Below, piece by piece: positions 37,370 to 48,263 of a DNA stretch of 64,000 nt; within the stretch, counting starts at the first letter, position 1, and each line of letters starts with the position of its first letter. Made by a program: the position numbers and the translations under genes. Under the pieces are notes generated by a model. It worked only from the letters and a program-made list of their open reading frames with translations, searched no databases and had not been told where the DNA came from. Source of the DNA: Siphonodentalium dalli (lineage: Eukaryota; Mollusca; Scaphopoda; Gadilida; Siphonodentaliidae); contig CP136069.1 of the NCBI GenBank assembly GCA_032622095.1, forward strand, positions 4,948,976-5,012,975, given 5' to 3'.

Positions 37370-39300
37370 AGCATTTGATAGCTTTAGTCATGCAAATAGT
37401 AAAATGCAAGATGGCTGCCAGCAACCATGTTTTTCGGCCAAATAACCCCAAAATGACTCGTTCCCATCTACATTCCAATTTCAACAGCCATGACAAATTT
37501 TATGATGATCAGACTAACGGTACGACATGTAGCCCGTGCTAAAGGATTTAGTCATACAAAGAGTAAAATCCAAGATGGCTGCTGCCGGCCATTTTTTTTG
37601 GCCGAATGACCCCAAAATGACTCGTTCCCATCTACATGTCATTATTAACATCCATGATAAATTTTATGATGATCAGACTAAAGGTACGACCTGTAGCCCG
37701 TGCTAAAGAATTCAGTCATACAAAGATTAAAATCCAACATGGCTGCTGGCGGCCAATATTTTTCGGCCGAATGACCCCAAAATGACTCGTTCCCATCTAC
37801 ATGTCAATATTAACATCCATGACAAATTTCATGATGATCAGACTAAAGGTACGAACTGTGGCCCGTGCTAATGGATTAATTTTTTAAATCCAAGATGGCC
37901 GCTGGCGGCCATGTTTTTGTCCGAATGACCCCAAAATGACTCGTTCCCATCTACATTCCAATTTCAACAGCCATGACAAATTTTATGATGATCAGACTAA
38001 AGACACGACCTGTAGCCCGTGCTAAAGCATTTAGTCATACAAAGAGTAAAATCCAAGATGGCTGCTGGCGGCCATGTTTTTTGGCCGAATGACCCCAAAA
38101 TGACTCGTTCCCAATTACATGTCATTATTAACATTCATGACAAATTTTACGATGATCACACTAAAGGTACGACCTGTAGCCTGTGCTAAAGAATTTAGTC
38201 ATACAACGAGTAAAATCCAAAATGGCTGCTGGCGGCCATGTTTTTTTGCCAAATGACCCCAAAATTACTCGTTCTCATCTACATGTCATTGTTAACATCC
38301 ACGAAAAAAATTATGATGATCCGACCAAAGGTACGACCTGTAGGCCGTGCTAAATAATTTAGTCATGCAAAGAGTAAAATCTAAGATGGCTGCCGGTGAC
38401 CACGTTTTTTTGGCCGAACACCCCCAAAATTACTCGTTCCTATTTACATGTCAATATTAATATCCGTGACAAATTTCATGATGATCAGACAAACAGTACG
38501 ACCTGTAGCCCGTGCTAATGGATTGAATATTGAAATCCAAGATGGCCACTGGCGGCCATGTTTTTTTCCCGAATGAACCCAAAATGACTCGTTCCCATCT
38601 AAATTTCAATGTCAACAGCTATGACACATTTTATGACGATCCGACCAAGGGTACGACCTGTAGGCCGTACCAAAGAATTTAGTCATGCAAAGAGTAAATC
38701 TAAGATGGCTGCCGGCAGCCATGTTTTTTGGCCGAATGACCCCAAAATTAGTCGTTCCCATCTACATGTCAATGTTAACATTCATCACAAATTTCATGAT
38801 GATCAGACCAAAGGTATGACCTGTAGCCCGTGCTAATGGATTGAATTTTGAAATCCAAGATGGCCGCTGGCAGCCATGTTGTTTGTCCGAATGAACCGAA
38901 AATGACTCGTTCCCATCTACATTCCAATTTCAACAGCCATGACAAATTTCATGATGATCAGACTAAAGGTACGACCTGTAGCCCGTGTTAAAGGATTTAG
39001 TCATACAAAGAGTAAAATCCAAAATGGCTGCTGGCGGCCTTGTTTTTTTGCCGAATGACCCCAAAATTACTCGTTCCCATCTTCATGTCAATATTAACAT
39101 CCATGGATGATGATCAGACGAACAGTACGACCTGTAGCCAGTGCTAATGGATTGAATATTGAAATCCAAGATGGCCATTGGCGGCCATGTTTTTTTCCCG
39201 AATGAACCCAAAATGACTCGTTCCCATCAACATGTCAATGTCAACAGCTATGACAAATTTCATAATGATCTGACCAAAGGTACGACCTGTAGCCCTTGCT
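37370..39300. repeat. About 160-bp tandem array with paired YY1-like motifs, 12 copies
   Basis: CTCGTTCCCATCTACAT recurs at 37,457, 37,621, 37,786, 37,940, 38,104, 38,268, 38,433, 38,588, about 38,751, 38,906, 39,070 and 39,217. Spacing is mainly 163-165 or 154-155 bp. The two lengths reflect linker types (AGTCATACAAAGAGTAAAAT versus GGATTGAATATTGAAAT). Each unit holds AAGATGGCTGCTGGC followed by GGCCATGTTTTT, that is, AAGATGGC and its near inverse GCCATGTT. Moderately diverged units. Right edge: CACACACACACACGGACGAC. Confidence 0.9.
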
Positions 39301-39464
39301 AAAGGAAATTGTTGATGCATCACGCACACACACACACGGACGACGGACGACAAAGCCATGGCAATAGCTCAAACTTTACAAAGTAAAGTTGAGCTAAAAA
39401 ACAAAACAAAAACAAAATAAAGTCATCCCTCCCTCATTGATTCAGAAAAAAATATTTTTTGACC

Positions 39465-39517
39465 CAAGAGAATGCACTGGCACAGGATCTTTAATGATCT
39501 GACCATGGAAGGGTTAA
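39465..39517. mobile_element. Family D' right-end fragment
   Basis: AAGAGAATGCACTGGCACAG...GACCATGGAAGGG-TTAA (39,514-39,517). Confidence 0.6.
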
Positions 39518-39624
39518 TATTTTGCATATAGTATATATTTAATCTGTTCTATCTTAAGGCGTATGCCGCGTATTATCAACGATCAATAAGAACATAAAAA
39601 CAAATTAATATTACATACAGGAAT

Positions 39625-39895
39625 ATGGTGCCGGACATTTACAGAATGAGGTTCCCAGAGGGTGAAATTAGTGATGCTACCCCACCATGGGCTAGATTCA
39701 CCAAATTCATCCTATTGGGACCTTATTCTGCTTAGGCCTCATCTGCTATGAGAGATCTAGACAGATTAAAGTTCATAGATCTGTGAATATAGTGATGCGC
39801 ACCCATTAGGTGGTAACACACTGAATGGTAGCGTCACTATATTCACCCTCTGGGGACCTCATTCTGCAAATATCCAGCACTATAATCCGAGGCTT
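39625..39895. mobile_element. Family E element, short form
   Basis: Left end GTGCCGGACATTTACAGAAT at about 39,629 and right end CATTCTGCAAATATCCAGCAC at about 39,863-39,884. The middle is shortened. Its right end lies about 20 bp from the splice donor of the next exon. Confidence 0.75.
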
Positions 39896-39905
39896 GTTTA
39901 CATAC

Positions 39906-40181
39906 CTATAAAGATAGCGTCGCTCCCTAATGCGTTTCCAACCCCATTTGTGGCACCCGCCCCATTCTCCCCCTGACGCTGTCCTGCGTGGCGGGGTCCT
40001 TTGGGTGTGGTCGTGGTAGGCGGAGGCTCAGTGGTAGTCACTATTTTTTCGTCCCCATTTTGTAAATCTTTTTGAACAACCTGAATTGGCACGTTAGCGC
40101 CTCCTGTTTTTACTAAATTGTTGGGTTCTTTGACGGCTTTTTCATTTTCGAGACTTCGTCCGGTCGCAGAACTCTCAACTG
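39906..40181 (-). CDS. Exon 3 of secreted/membrane precursor: Thr/Pro-rich segment
   Basis: A 276-nt exon, phase 1 at both ends (92 codons). Acceptor TTATCTTTCCAG and donor ATAG|GTATGTAAAC; an alternative acceptor 3 nt downstream (CAGCAG) keeps the frame. Joined to exon 2 it gives residues 69-160: AVESSATGRSLENEK, then a polar stretch. A TTTEPPPTTTTPK cluster at 117-129 is typical of O-glycosylated stalks, and a Gly/Asn/Ala-rich tail (GENGAGATNGVGN) ends in SDAIFI. No Cys. The next codon starts with G and continues in an exon I cannot place. The sequence suggests an extracellular, flexible region; no domain family is recognised. The open frame reads back into the intron to an ATG at 40,215, but the acceptor and phase match favour the spliced form. 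Confidence 0.7.
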
Positions 40182-40227
40182 CTGGAAAGATAAGATTAAG
40201 ATGCATTCGACACATTCACATAAATAA

Positions 40228-40320
40228 TGGGGGGCTCCGTGGTTAGCGTGTCCGACTTGTCTTCGCTGTCAACATATCGCTATAAGTTCACAACCCGCCT
40301 GTGGATTATTGAATTTCCCC
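40228..40320 (+). mobile_element. Possible tRNA-derived SINE head
   Basis: GGGGCTCCGTGGTTAGCGTG resembles a tRNA 5' half with D-loop (A-box region). About 55 bp later AAGTTCACAACCCGCC resembles a degraded B box. No second copy is present in the window and no A-tail is visible. It lies in the intron upstream of exon 3. Confidence 0.35.
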
Positions 40321-40334
40321 GCATAGCATAGCGG

Positions 40335-41486
40335 CAGGGCTGGCGATCTAGAAAATCCAGGAGGGTTATTAATAGCCCTCCTAGATATGCCTAGGAGGGC
40401 TATAGCCCTCCTCAACTTTTAAAGTTATGATTTATTTTATCTGAGTTACTACTGCCGTTAGTTTGTCTATTTTTGATGTTGTATAACTCCATCTAAATTA
40501 AAAAAAAATTATGTGAAAACAAAGTGTCCACAGAGTTGTGAATGTCAAAATCCCCCACAGTAATTATGGTATGGTGAATATGTAACTATGTTTTATATGT
40601 TATGATAATTTATATGAACAAGAAACAAAATGTAAGAGTGTTTGTACTCAACAATTTGTCAGTCGGTGTCCAACCCATGCAACGGAATTGGGTGAGTTTG
40701 TCCACGTTAAAAGCATTCTCCATGAAAGTGTAATTTTACATAAAATACACAATCAAGAACAATATTAAATCCAGTATATTTGCACTTGAATATTGACTGC
40801 TTTTTCTCTCAATGTAATCCATATTCCATTGCCGATCACAGACTGCTGCTTGCAGCAGTCAAGTCACTATCTATAGATTTACTGGGTGTTTGCCATTCGG
40901 GACATAGAAAATAGTTTCTGAACTTTAATAATTGAATAACAGTCAGTGTAAACTAGAATACGTGGATATATTTAGCTAATTATATTAAAATATTGTCAAT
41001 CGAAGCGATAAAAGACGGCTGCAAGCTAAATACAATTTTCACTGATAGGAACCGGAAACGGAACGAAAGGTTGAACTTAATTGGGACAGTGACATTTGGT
41101 TCTCACTATCCACAAACATGTGTTCATTTTATCCAGTGAAATATATTGTAAGCTCAATCTTATGAAGAGAAATAATTTATTTTGGTCATAAAATGTGTGA
41201 GAATCGATCAAAAGATCAGATTTACGAAACAGTTCGTTCCGGAATTGACTGATTCCGCTATAATTCCCATTTGACATTACCGTCAGGTCACGCATGCGCA
41301 CAGTCCCCACACTGTACAATATAATTACGATTTCGATGCAGTATTTTACTCATTAAACACAAAAAAATAACTAAATAATAAATGTCCTATCGTAGACGAG
41401 GCGGGCTATAAAAAGCCCGCCTTGGAAAATTCTAGGCGGGCTGTAGGCGGGCAGCCCGCCAGCCCGCCTTGAGATTTCCAGGCCTG
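40335..41486. mobile_element. Probable hAT-like non-autonomous element
   Basis: Inverted ends CAGGGCTGGCGATCT and (inverted) CAGGCCTGGAAATCT. TAGCGG occurs on both outer sides (40,329-40,334 and 41,487-41,492). Both subterminal regions are inverted-repeat rich (AGGAGGGCTATAGCCCTCCT on the left, GCGGGCTATAAAAAGCCCGC on the right). About 1.15 kb, with no transposase frame. The right flank is family E sequence. Confidence 0.5.
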
Positions 41487-41795
41487 TAGCGGGCTAGCAT
41501 CACCAAATTCACCCTCTGGGGACCTCATTCTGCTTAGGCCTCATCTTCTCTGGAAAGTTTCTTTATTATCAAAATTCTAGAGAAACTTTCTGACAAAGAT
41601 TCTATTTCTTTTTTAGTTTAGTTTCTCTATATAATTTCCCAAAAATGGCAGATGACATATTGCATAATCGAGGTTCCCAATGGGTGTACATATGTACATC
41701 ACAGTATTCACCATTTGAGAACTTCAATCTGAGTCTATGTCTCCCATAGCATATGAGGCCTAAGCAGAATGAGGCTGTTTTGCATCTGACTATAT
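41487..41795. mobile_element. Family E segment
   Basis: GCGGGCTAGCATCACCAAAT...TTGCATAATCGAGG...TATGAGGCCTAAGCAGAATG, bounded by hAT-like elements on both sides. Confidence 0.75.
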
Positions 41796-43038
41796 TAGTG
41801 CTGGGCGGTATTTCGGTATACCGATTATAATCGGTAAGATTTTCAATACCGTTACCGTTACCGTCATTCTTTTCCATAATCGGTAAACCTTGAAGACGGT
41901 ATTATCGCGGTTACATGTCATACAGGCACATTACTGAGTATATTGTGGTTTTCCTTTGTCGGGATACAAAGAAATTACTTCGTTTCTATACACCGTATTT
42001 CATCGAAATCATAATTAAGAGGTAGCGAGTTTGTGTCAGGAGACAGCGTTGCTGTAAATTGGGCTGAGGTAGCTACTAGTGTTGCGGATTCTGTTTACCA
42101 AGTCATCCGCGAAATTGGCACGAATATATTTCAAGATTTACGTTGTGTACCCCATGCACGTGCTCATCGACAAATTTAAAATGACTAGTCCGTTTCAATG
42201 ATTGGCGTGTGCAAGTTTATGCAACGCCCTTTATGTGTATTCATCCCATGTTGCATTATCTTTTAGTTGGAAAAAACTGTTCAATCTTCACTCATGTCAC
42301 TTCTTTCCCCATGTCATTTCCAAACAAAATGTATTCCTTCGCTACCTGGGACAAAACCCAGCCCAATATTATATTGCAAGGTATGATTGCATCATTCTGC
42401 GCTATTTTTTATCGACCGAATTTATGGGGCAGCTCATTATTTCAAGGGTGTTATCGAGTGGGAATAATTGATCACATTCATAAACCGGGATTTAAAAGTA
42501 TGATTATAATAATTCAACGGGAAGTCAATAATAGTTCTAGAAGTTAAATACTTTGGAAGTAATACACTTTATTTCCCGGCATTTAATAAAAGCATTGTAC
42601 TTATTCTTAAGTTATTCACACCCGGCGGAACATTCCAATATCAACATCACAGCACTTGCTCTGCAAGTCGGCACTGTCAGTGGGGGATTGTTTCAAAGCT
42701 CTTGGGTGTATCCGGCTTCGCTGAATGACGTTTGCATTAAGTTGCATAAATCGCAATTATTACCTGTATATAAGATCAGCTCATGAATCCATGCTTGCAG
42801 ATAATGATACATTCATTGATTGCAATCCATAATTTAATAAAACGGAGCGTACATTTCCTTATTTTATGTAATCTGTAGCGATTAGATTTTCCTCCATAAA
42901 CAGTCGATCTGTGCACCAAACGAATGCTACTAAACGGGGGTTTTAAGGGATTAGTTTAAATAATCGGTAATACCGTATACCGTGGTATTATTTTAGGATT
43001 ACCGCGGTATTTTTATGCTTAAATACCGCCCTGCACTA
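41796..43038. mobile_element. Non-autonomous hAT-like element, 1.24 kb
   Basis: Inverted ends TAGTGCTGGGCGGTATTT and TAGTGCAGGGCGGTATTT (17 of 18). The 8-bp target duplication GACTATAT lies at 41,788-41,795 and 43,039-43,046. Subterminal regions are rich in ACCG/CGGTA motifs. The 89- and 112-codon overlapping plus frames (42,202-42,547) show no hAT transposase or BED motif, so I read it as non-autonomous. A right-end fragment of the same family lies at 46,652-46,715. Confidence 0.85.
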
Positions 43039-43079
43039 GACTATATATGATGTAAGGTGGTTAAATTCAGGTACATGTA

Positions 43080-43629
43080 CAGTAATGCTCTAAGTAATCG
43101 ACTTCTTAACCACAGCAGAATTATGGGTAACTTTTCAGGATTTAGTCGGAAATATGGCTTGTTCGGAAAGCCATATTTCCGACTAAATCCTGAAAAGTTA
43201 CCCATAATTCTGCTTTGGTTAAGAAGTCGATTACTTAACCCTTTACCCAACAGAAGGGCCCTGTGCCAATGCATTCTCTTATATATGCGAGTCGACCATA
43301 GGTCGCCTCGCATATATAAGAGAATGCATTGGCTTAACACATTAAAAATTATAAAATTGTTAAAGAATGTAAGAAAAAATGGTAAAAAGTGTTAAAAAAG
43401 ATTTTTTTTTAGGCCAATGCATTCTCTTATATATGCGAGGCGACCTATGGTCGACTCGCATATATAAGAGAATGCATTGGCACAGGGCTAACTGTAACTA
43501 TCACAATGTGGTCAAGGAGCCGGTTCCAATGATATCCATATTTGTATGGTTCTATTGAGACAGACCTGTTGAAGCTTTATTTGGGCGGTTTTGGCCGGTT
43601 TGCTGGGTAAAGGGTTAAGAGCATTACTG
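43080..43629. mobile_element. Family A MITE with nested family B
   Basis: The left arm starts CAGTAATGCTCTAAGTAATC; the centre is reduced to GGCTTGTTCGGAAAGCC. The right arm reads to GAAGTCGATTAC, where family B sits at TTAA, and ends AGAGCATTACTG at 43,629. Confidence 0.9.
43235..43618. mobile_element. Family B MITE, nested
   Basis: TTAA at 43,235-43,238 and 43,615-43,618. It carries two shared hairpins (about 43,266-43,333 and 43,414-43,481). It disrupts the last 15 bp of a family A arm, giving a clear order: A first, then B. Confidence 0.92.
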
Positions 43630-43990
43630 TATGACAAAAGACGCCTCATTGCTGTTCATACAAATATTATCCTCTGGGCAAGAATCAGGCCTGAGAATAA
43701 GGTGGCTGTCATTTGCAGAAGGAGGTCCCCAGAGGGTGAATTTAGTGATGCTATCCCACATGACTAAGTTCACCCTCTGGGGACCTCCTTCTGCTTAGGC
43801 CACAACTTCTCTGCAAAGTGTCTTTATTATCAAATTCGTATAGAAACTTCTTCACATACATGTAGATTCTATTTATTTTTTAGTTTAGTTTCTCTATATC
43901 CCCAAATTGGCAGACAACATATTGCATAATTGAGCTTCCCAATGGGTGTACATCATAATATTCACCATTTGAGAACTTCAATCTGATTCT
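43630..43990. mobile_element. Family E element, right part lost
   Basis: GACAAAAGACGCCTCATTGC matches the flank at 4,930. Then GTCATTTGCAGAAGGAGG, a short palindromic module, TTTTTAGTTTAGTTTCTC, and ACTTCAATCTGATTCTATG; the terminal module is missing. Confidence 0.75.
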
Positions 43991-44640
43991 ATGTTTCACA
44001 TTGGCTTTCAAAAATGGGTCTCAAAATTGGCCAAGGTGAAAAATCATAATATGTGTCTGAAATTTTTTTCAAACATCCCCCCCTGATGTTACCGGAACAG
44101 ATCTAATAAAGGCAGCACTTCACAACATCAGCTTGATGTTACCGGAATGAATTTAATAAAGGCAGCGCTTCAAGAGAAATATGCCACAGGGCAGAACCCT
44201 TTGAGAATATAGATCCATTTTGATGAATTATAGGTGACAAATTTGGATGAAATTTGGAGCTCATTTCCATATCTCGTATGTCACAGACTCACAGGATAAA
44301 AGATATACACAGACCTATTCCCTCGGGGTGTCAATCAGAACGTCGGCAAAACAGGAATGGGGATCTCGACAAATATATTCCTCCCACGCTTCGGCAGCCA
44401 TTATCTAATTAAATCATAACAGAGGCATTGGAATTCAATAAGCGGGATCCGATATCGAATGACGATGAACCATGAAATAAGAAGAACCTCGTCGTATATC
44501 CAGCGATTATTCTGGGCAATTTGGGATCCACTATAATTTTGAGAGTTATATATTATATATCAGAATTTGTGGAGGTACTTACTCAGTAAGATGTGTTCAT
44601 TGTTACATACGTGCACAAACTAATTATCATTTATTATCAA
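43991..44640. other. Unique stretch with a small duplication
   Basis: GATGTTACCGGAA...TAATAAAGGCAGCRCTTCA occurs twice (about 44,093 and 44,142). The rest shows no exon or repeat that I can support. Confidence 0.5.
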
Positions 44641-45346
44641 AATGGCAATGTTACGATCTGAATGGCAATGTTACAATCTGAATGGCAATGTTACGATCTG
44701 AATGGCAATGTTACATTCTGAATGGCAATGTTACGATCTGAATGGCAATGTTACGATCTGAATGGCAATGTTACAATCTGAACGGGAATGTTACAATCGG
44801 AATGGCAATGTTACGATCTGAAAGGCAATGTTACGATCTGAATGGCAATGTTACGAATGGCAATGTTACGATCTGAATGGCAATGCTACGATCTGAATGG
44901 CAATGCTACGATCTGAATGGCAATGCTACAATCTGAATGGCAATGATACAATCGGAATGGCAATGTTACAATCTGAGTGGCAATGTTACAATTTGAATGG
45001 CAATGTTATGATCGGAATGGCAATGTTATAATCTGAATGGTAATGTTACAATCTCAATGGCAATGCTACAATCTGAATGGCAATGTTAATACCGGAATGG
45101 CAATGTTACGATCGTAATGGCAATGTTATGATCTGAATGGCAATGTTACAATCTGAATGGCAATGTTACAATCTGAATGGCAATGCTACGATCTGAATGG
45201 CAATGCTACAATCTGAATGGCAATCTTACAATCTGAATGGCAATGCTACGATCTGAATGGCAATGCTACTAGTACAATCTGAATGGCAATGTTACAATCT
45301 GAATGGCAATGTTACGATTGAAATGGCAATGTTACGATCTGAATGG
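44641..45346. repeat. 20-bp tandem array, about 35 copies
   Basis: Unit AATGGCAATGTTACGATCTG with frequent T/C/A changes (TTAC/CTAC, CGATC/CAATC). One 15-bp copy occurs at 44,851. It runs without a break into the half family A element at 45,347. Confidence 0.95.
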
Positions 45347-45447
45347 CTCTCCGATGAATGGCAACAAGCCATATTTCCGACTAAATCCTGAAAAGTTACC
45401 CATAATTCTGCTGTGGTTAAGGAGTCCATTAGTTAGGGCATTACTGT
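45347..45447. mobile_element. Family A right half, fused to the 20-bp array
   Basis: CTCTCCGATGAATGGCAACA...GTTAAGGAGTCCATTAGTTA...ATTACTG. No left arm: the 20-bp array occupies its place. Confidence 0.85.
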
Positions 45448-45503
45448 AATTTTGACGGCATGGATACATGGATATGACATTGAGAGTGGGCAGCAGATTG
45501 ATG

Positions 45504-45600
45504 TTAACCCTTCCATGACCCATAGAGAGCCCCATATACATGTAGACTGCAAAGACACAGTGCTATTACTTCCATCTGTGTGAGGCTCCCTGTGGGTTAA
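45504..45600. mobile_element. Small TTAA-flanked family D-like element
   Basis: TTAACCCTTCCATGACCCAT at 45,504 and CTCCCTGTGGG-TTAA at 45,597-45,600. AGAGAGCCCCATA and TGTGAGGCTCCCTG pair as in family D. Confidence 0.7.
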
Positions 45601-45956
45601 ACATTAAACTTTATATATAGGAGATATAGCACAGTAGCAATGTTATATTTTATGCCTCCGAAACATGCCGAGCATTGCTCTTTGAACATGCTTGGGACTA
45701 TACAACACACCAGGCGCCTATTTATAGAAGCAAATTTAATTTTTGAGATAGTGCAAAGACACAGTGCTATTACTTCCATCTGTGTGAGGCTCCCTGTGGG
45801 TTAAACATTAAACTTTATATATAGGAGATATAGCACAGTAGCAATGTTATATTTTATGCCTCCGAAACATGCCGAGAATTGCTCTTTGAACATGCTTGGG
45901 ACTATACAACACACCAGGCGCCTATTTTTAGAAGCAAATTTAATTTTTGAGATAGT
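45549..45956. repeat. 204-bp tandem duplication
   Basis: Starts at GCAAAGACACAGTGCTATTA (45,549 and 45,753). The two copies are almost identical and include the right end of the D-like element, so the duplication is later than that insertion. Confidence 0.9.
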
Positions 45957-45970
45957 GCAAATTTTTTTTT

Positions 45971-46004
45971 GGGATTGGGTGGGATTCGAACTCCACCCAA
46001 TCCC
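45971..46004. repeat. Hairpin with tRNA T-arm-like loop
   Basis: GGGATTGGGTGG and its exact inverse CCACCCAATCCC flank GATTCGAACT. Read on the minus strand, GAGTTCGAATCCCACC resembles a tRNA T-arm/B box. No acceptor stem or anticodon arm is visible, so this is not a tRNA gene; a SINE relic is possible. Confidence 0.5.
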
Positions 46005-46061
46005 AAAAAAAATTTCACTGTCTCAAAAAAAAAATTTAAACTTTATATATCGCCTCGGTTA

Positions 46062-46462
46062 TTAACCCTTTACCCAACAAACCGGCCAAAACCGGCCAAA
46101 TAAAGCTTCAACAGCCTAAAATATCTTTGGTCTGTCTCAATAGAACCATACAAATATGGATATCATTGGAACCGGCTCCTTGACCACATTGTGATAGTTA
46201 CAGTTATGCCCTGTGCCAATGCATTCTCTTATATATGCGAGTCGACCATAGGTCGCCTTGCATATATAAGAGAATGCATTGGCCTAAAAAAACACTTTTT
46301 TTTAACACTTTTTACCATTTTTTCTTACATTCTTTAACAATTTTATAATTTTTAATGTGTTAAGCCAATGCATTCTCTTATATATGCGAGGCGACCTATG
46401 GTCGACTCGCATATATAAGAGAATGCATTGGCACAGGGCCGTTCTGTTGGGTAAAGGGTTAA
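46062..46462. mobile_element. Family B MITE, complete
   Basis: TTAA at 46,062-46,065 and 46,459-46,462, inverted like the 29,585 copy, with two shared hairpins (about 46,214-46,281 and 46,362-46,430). It abuts a D' element. Confidence 0.92.
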
Positions 46463-46651
46463 AGCCTTTCATGACCGGAGCTGTGCTGGTGCAGTGTTAA
46501 AGATCCCGTGCCAGTGCATTCTCTTATATACAAATGTATGTGAGTCTCCCATATGGAGCCTCGCATATATAAGAGAATGCACTGGCTTACATGGTCAAGG
46601 TAAATATTCTTAGGCCAATGTATTCTCAAATATATGTGAGGCTCCATATGC
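46459..46651. mobile_element. Family D' element, right end lost
   Basis: TTAAAGCCTTTCATGACCGG, GTGCCAGTGCATTCTCTTAT, and a diverged shared hairpin (CCCATATGGAGCCTCGCATA). A second half-hairpin (GCCAATGTATTCTCAAATAT) is cut at the hAT-like fragment. Confidence 0.7.
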
Positions 46652-46715
46652 GGTGTGATTTTAGAATTACCGCAATATTGTTATACACAAATACCGCCTG
46701 GCAGCGCTACCTCTA
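46652..46715. mobile_element. hAT-like fragment (right end)
   Basis: GATTTTAGAATTACCGCAAT...AAATACCGCCTGGCAGCGCTA matches the right end of the 41,796-43,038 element. Unique DNA follows to 47,034. Confidence 0.65.
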
Positions 46716-47034
46716 ATACCATATTACCACAAACCATGAAATTGTAGTGGGCGATATAATATACTGTTAAATCAAAAATATTTAATTAGTGGGTTTTTTT
46801 ATAGTGTTTGATTATAGATAAACAAACGTATATTGATTCAGAGCTGCGAGAATCAGACGTCTGGAAAAAAGTTCACACAATATTAGTATACCATCCGAGC
46901 CAGACAGCGTAAGAATACAGACACACAAATCACTTCTGTTATGGTAAAGTATATAGATTCACAAATCACTTATGACTTCTATGATGGCAAAGAATATACA
47001 ATGCTTCCAAAACCAATCTTCGATTTATTGTATC

Positions 47035-47303
47035 TAACATTTGCAGAATGAGGTCCGCAGAGGGTGAATTTAGTGACGCTATACCGATTTAGCTGGTTAG
47101 CATCACCAAATTCGCCCTCAGTGGACCTCAATCTGCTTAGTTCTCATCTTCTGGGACATGTCTATAGCCTCAAATTAACATTGTTTTTAATTACTTTGTC
47201 CCTTTAGTTCAGTTTCTATATCCCCTAATTTGCAGAAGATAAATTGAATTATCAAGGTGACTAATGGGTGAACATCACCAACTTCAACTGAGGTACAGAT
47301 CTT
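47035..47303. mobile_element. Family E element, right part replaced
   Basis: ATTTGCAGAATGAGGTCCGC, palindromic module, TCCCTTTAGTTCAGTTTC, then ACATCACCAACTTCAACTGA; it stops at a hAT-like terminus. Confidence 0.75.
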
Positions 47304-48260
47304 CAGGGTCCGCGCTGGACCAAAATTTACTTTTGCCAAATCATTTGCTAAATGGTTTCGGAAAAGTAAAAAATTTTTAGAATGTGCCAAATATTATCCC
47401 CGATAGTATCATTTTCTGCAACCTTGATTGAGTCTTATGTTTCGACACTCACAGTTTGATATCGGTAGAAAAGCAGTTAATAAATATTCTCTCATCTCTA
47501 TTGTGGTTTATCGTACATCACTAAACCAATCACCGAAGAATACAATGGTAGAAGGGTTGCTTCATCGGAAGGAAACATCACAAGAAGATTAGCTATGTAA
47601 ACACCACCATCACACTAAATACGGGTAATCACTCCACCCATCGATACTAATGTTACCAGATTAACTGCATCTTAAAGGTGTGTTAACTTTTCCATAACCA
47701 TATAAAACGCAACTAATATAATTCCATTGTAATAATTTCCTAAATTGAATGACCGATATTTGTCCACTTTATTGAGGAATTTTTTTAAGTAATGTGAAAC
47801 ACTCCGGTATGGTCATCAGATAGAAATGGAGAATAATCTTTTTCAAAGTAGTTATTTTTACAAATATTTATATCTAAATTGACAACACTTACCATCATTC
47901 TGATATATTAATTAAATGCAACCAATATCGATGTGAAAATTGGTTTCTTTAGTTTATCGCGAATAGATGCGTCCCGAATCGAGTAGTAAATATTAACAAT
48001 CGAGCGTAGTTCAGAGGATGTTTATATGGAGTGGTGTGGTCGATTTGCTTGAAATTTTCGGCGAAGTTAGTAAAATGTTACATTCCTCCAGTTAGCGTAG
48101 CGCCTGAAAACTAATTTATCAGTTTCACGCACCGGAACAAGTACATAATATGTCTTTCAAATGTGTCTTGCCAAGACTTTTGCCAAATGAAAATATTTTT
48201 TGCCAAATGTTAATTATTTTTGCCGTTGGTAAATTTTTGCAAGTGGCAGCGCAAACCCTG
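47304..48260. mobile_element. Probable hAT-like non-autonomous element
   Basis: Inverted ends CAGGGTCCGCGCTGG and CAGGGTTTGCGCTGC. Matching subterminal AAATTTAC and TTTTGCCAAAT motifs lie near both. About 0.96 kb, non-coding. The right flank runs directly into the 36-bp array and no 8-bp duplication is visible, so the outer boundary may have been rearranged. Confidence 0.55.
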
Positions 48261-48263
48261 GCA

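Noticed and set aside
42202-42547. Overlapping 89- and 112-codon frames as a hAT transposase
   Set aside because: No recognisable BED finger, catalytic motif or dimerisation domain; both lie inside a clearly non-autonomous element.
29760-43395. Frames containing CILLYMRVDHRSPRIYKRMHW or ANAFSYICESTIGRLAYIRE
   Set aside because: These are translations of the shared MITE hairpin and recur wherever it is inserted.
44641-45346. CRISPR-like or regulatory array
   Set aside because: The 20-bp units are directly adjacent with no spacers; a simple tandem repeat.
45971-46004. tRNA gene
   Set aside because: Only a T-arm-like hairpin is present; acceptor stem, D-arm and anticodon arm are missing.
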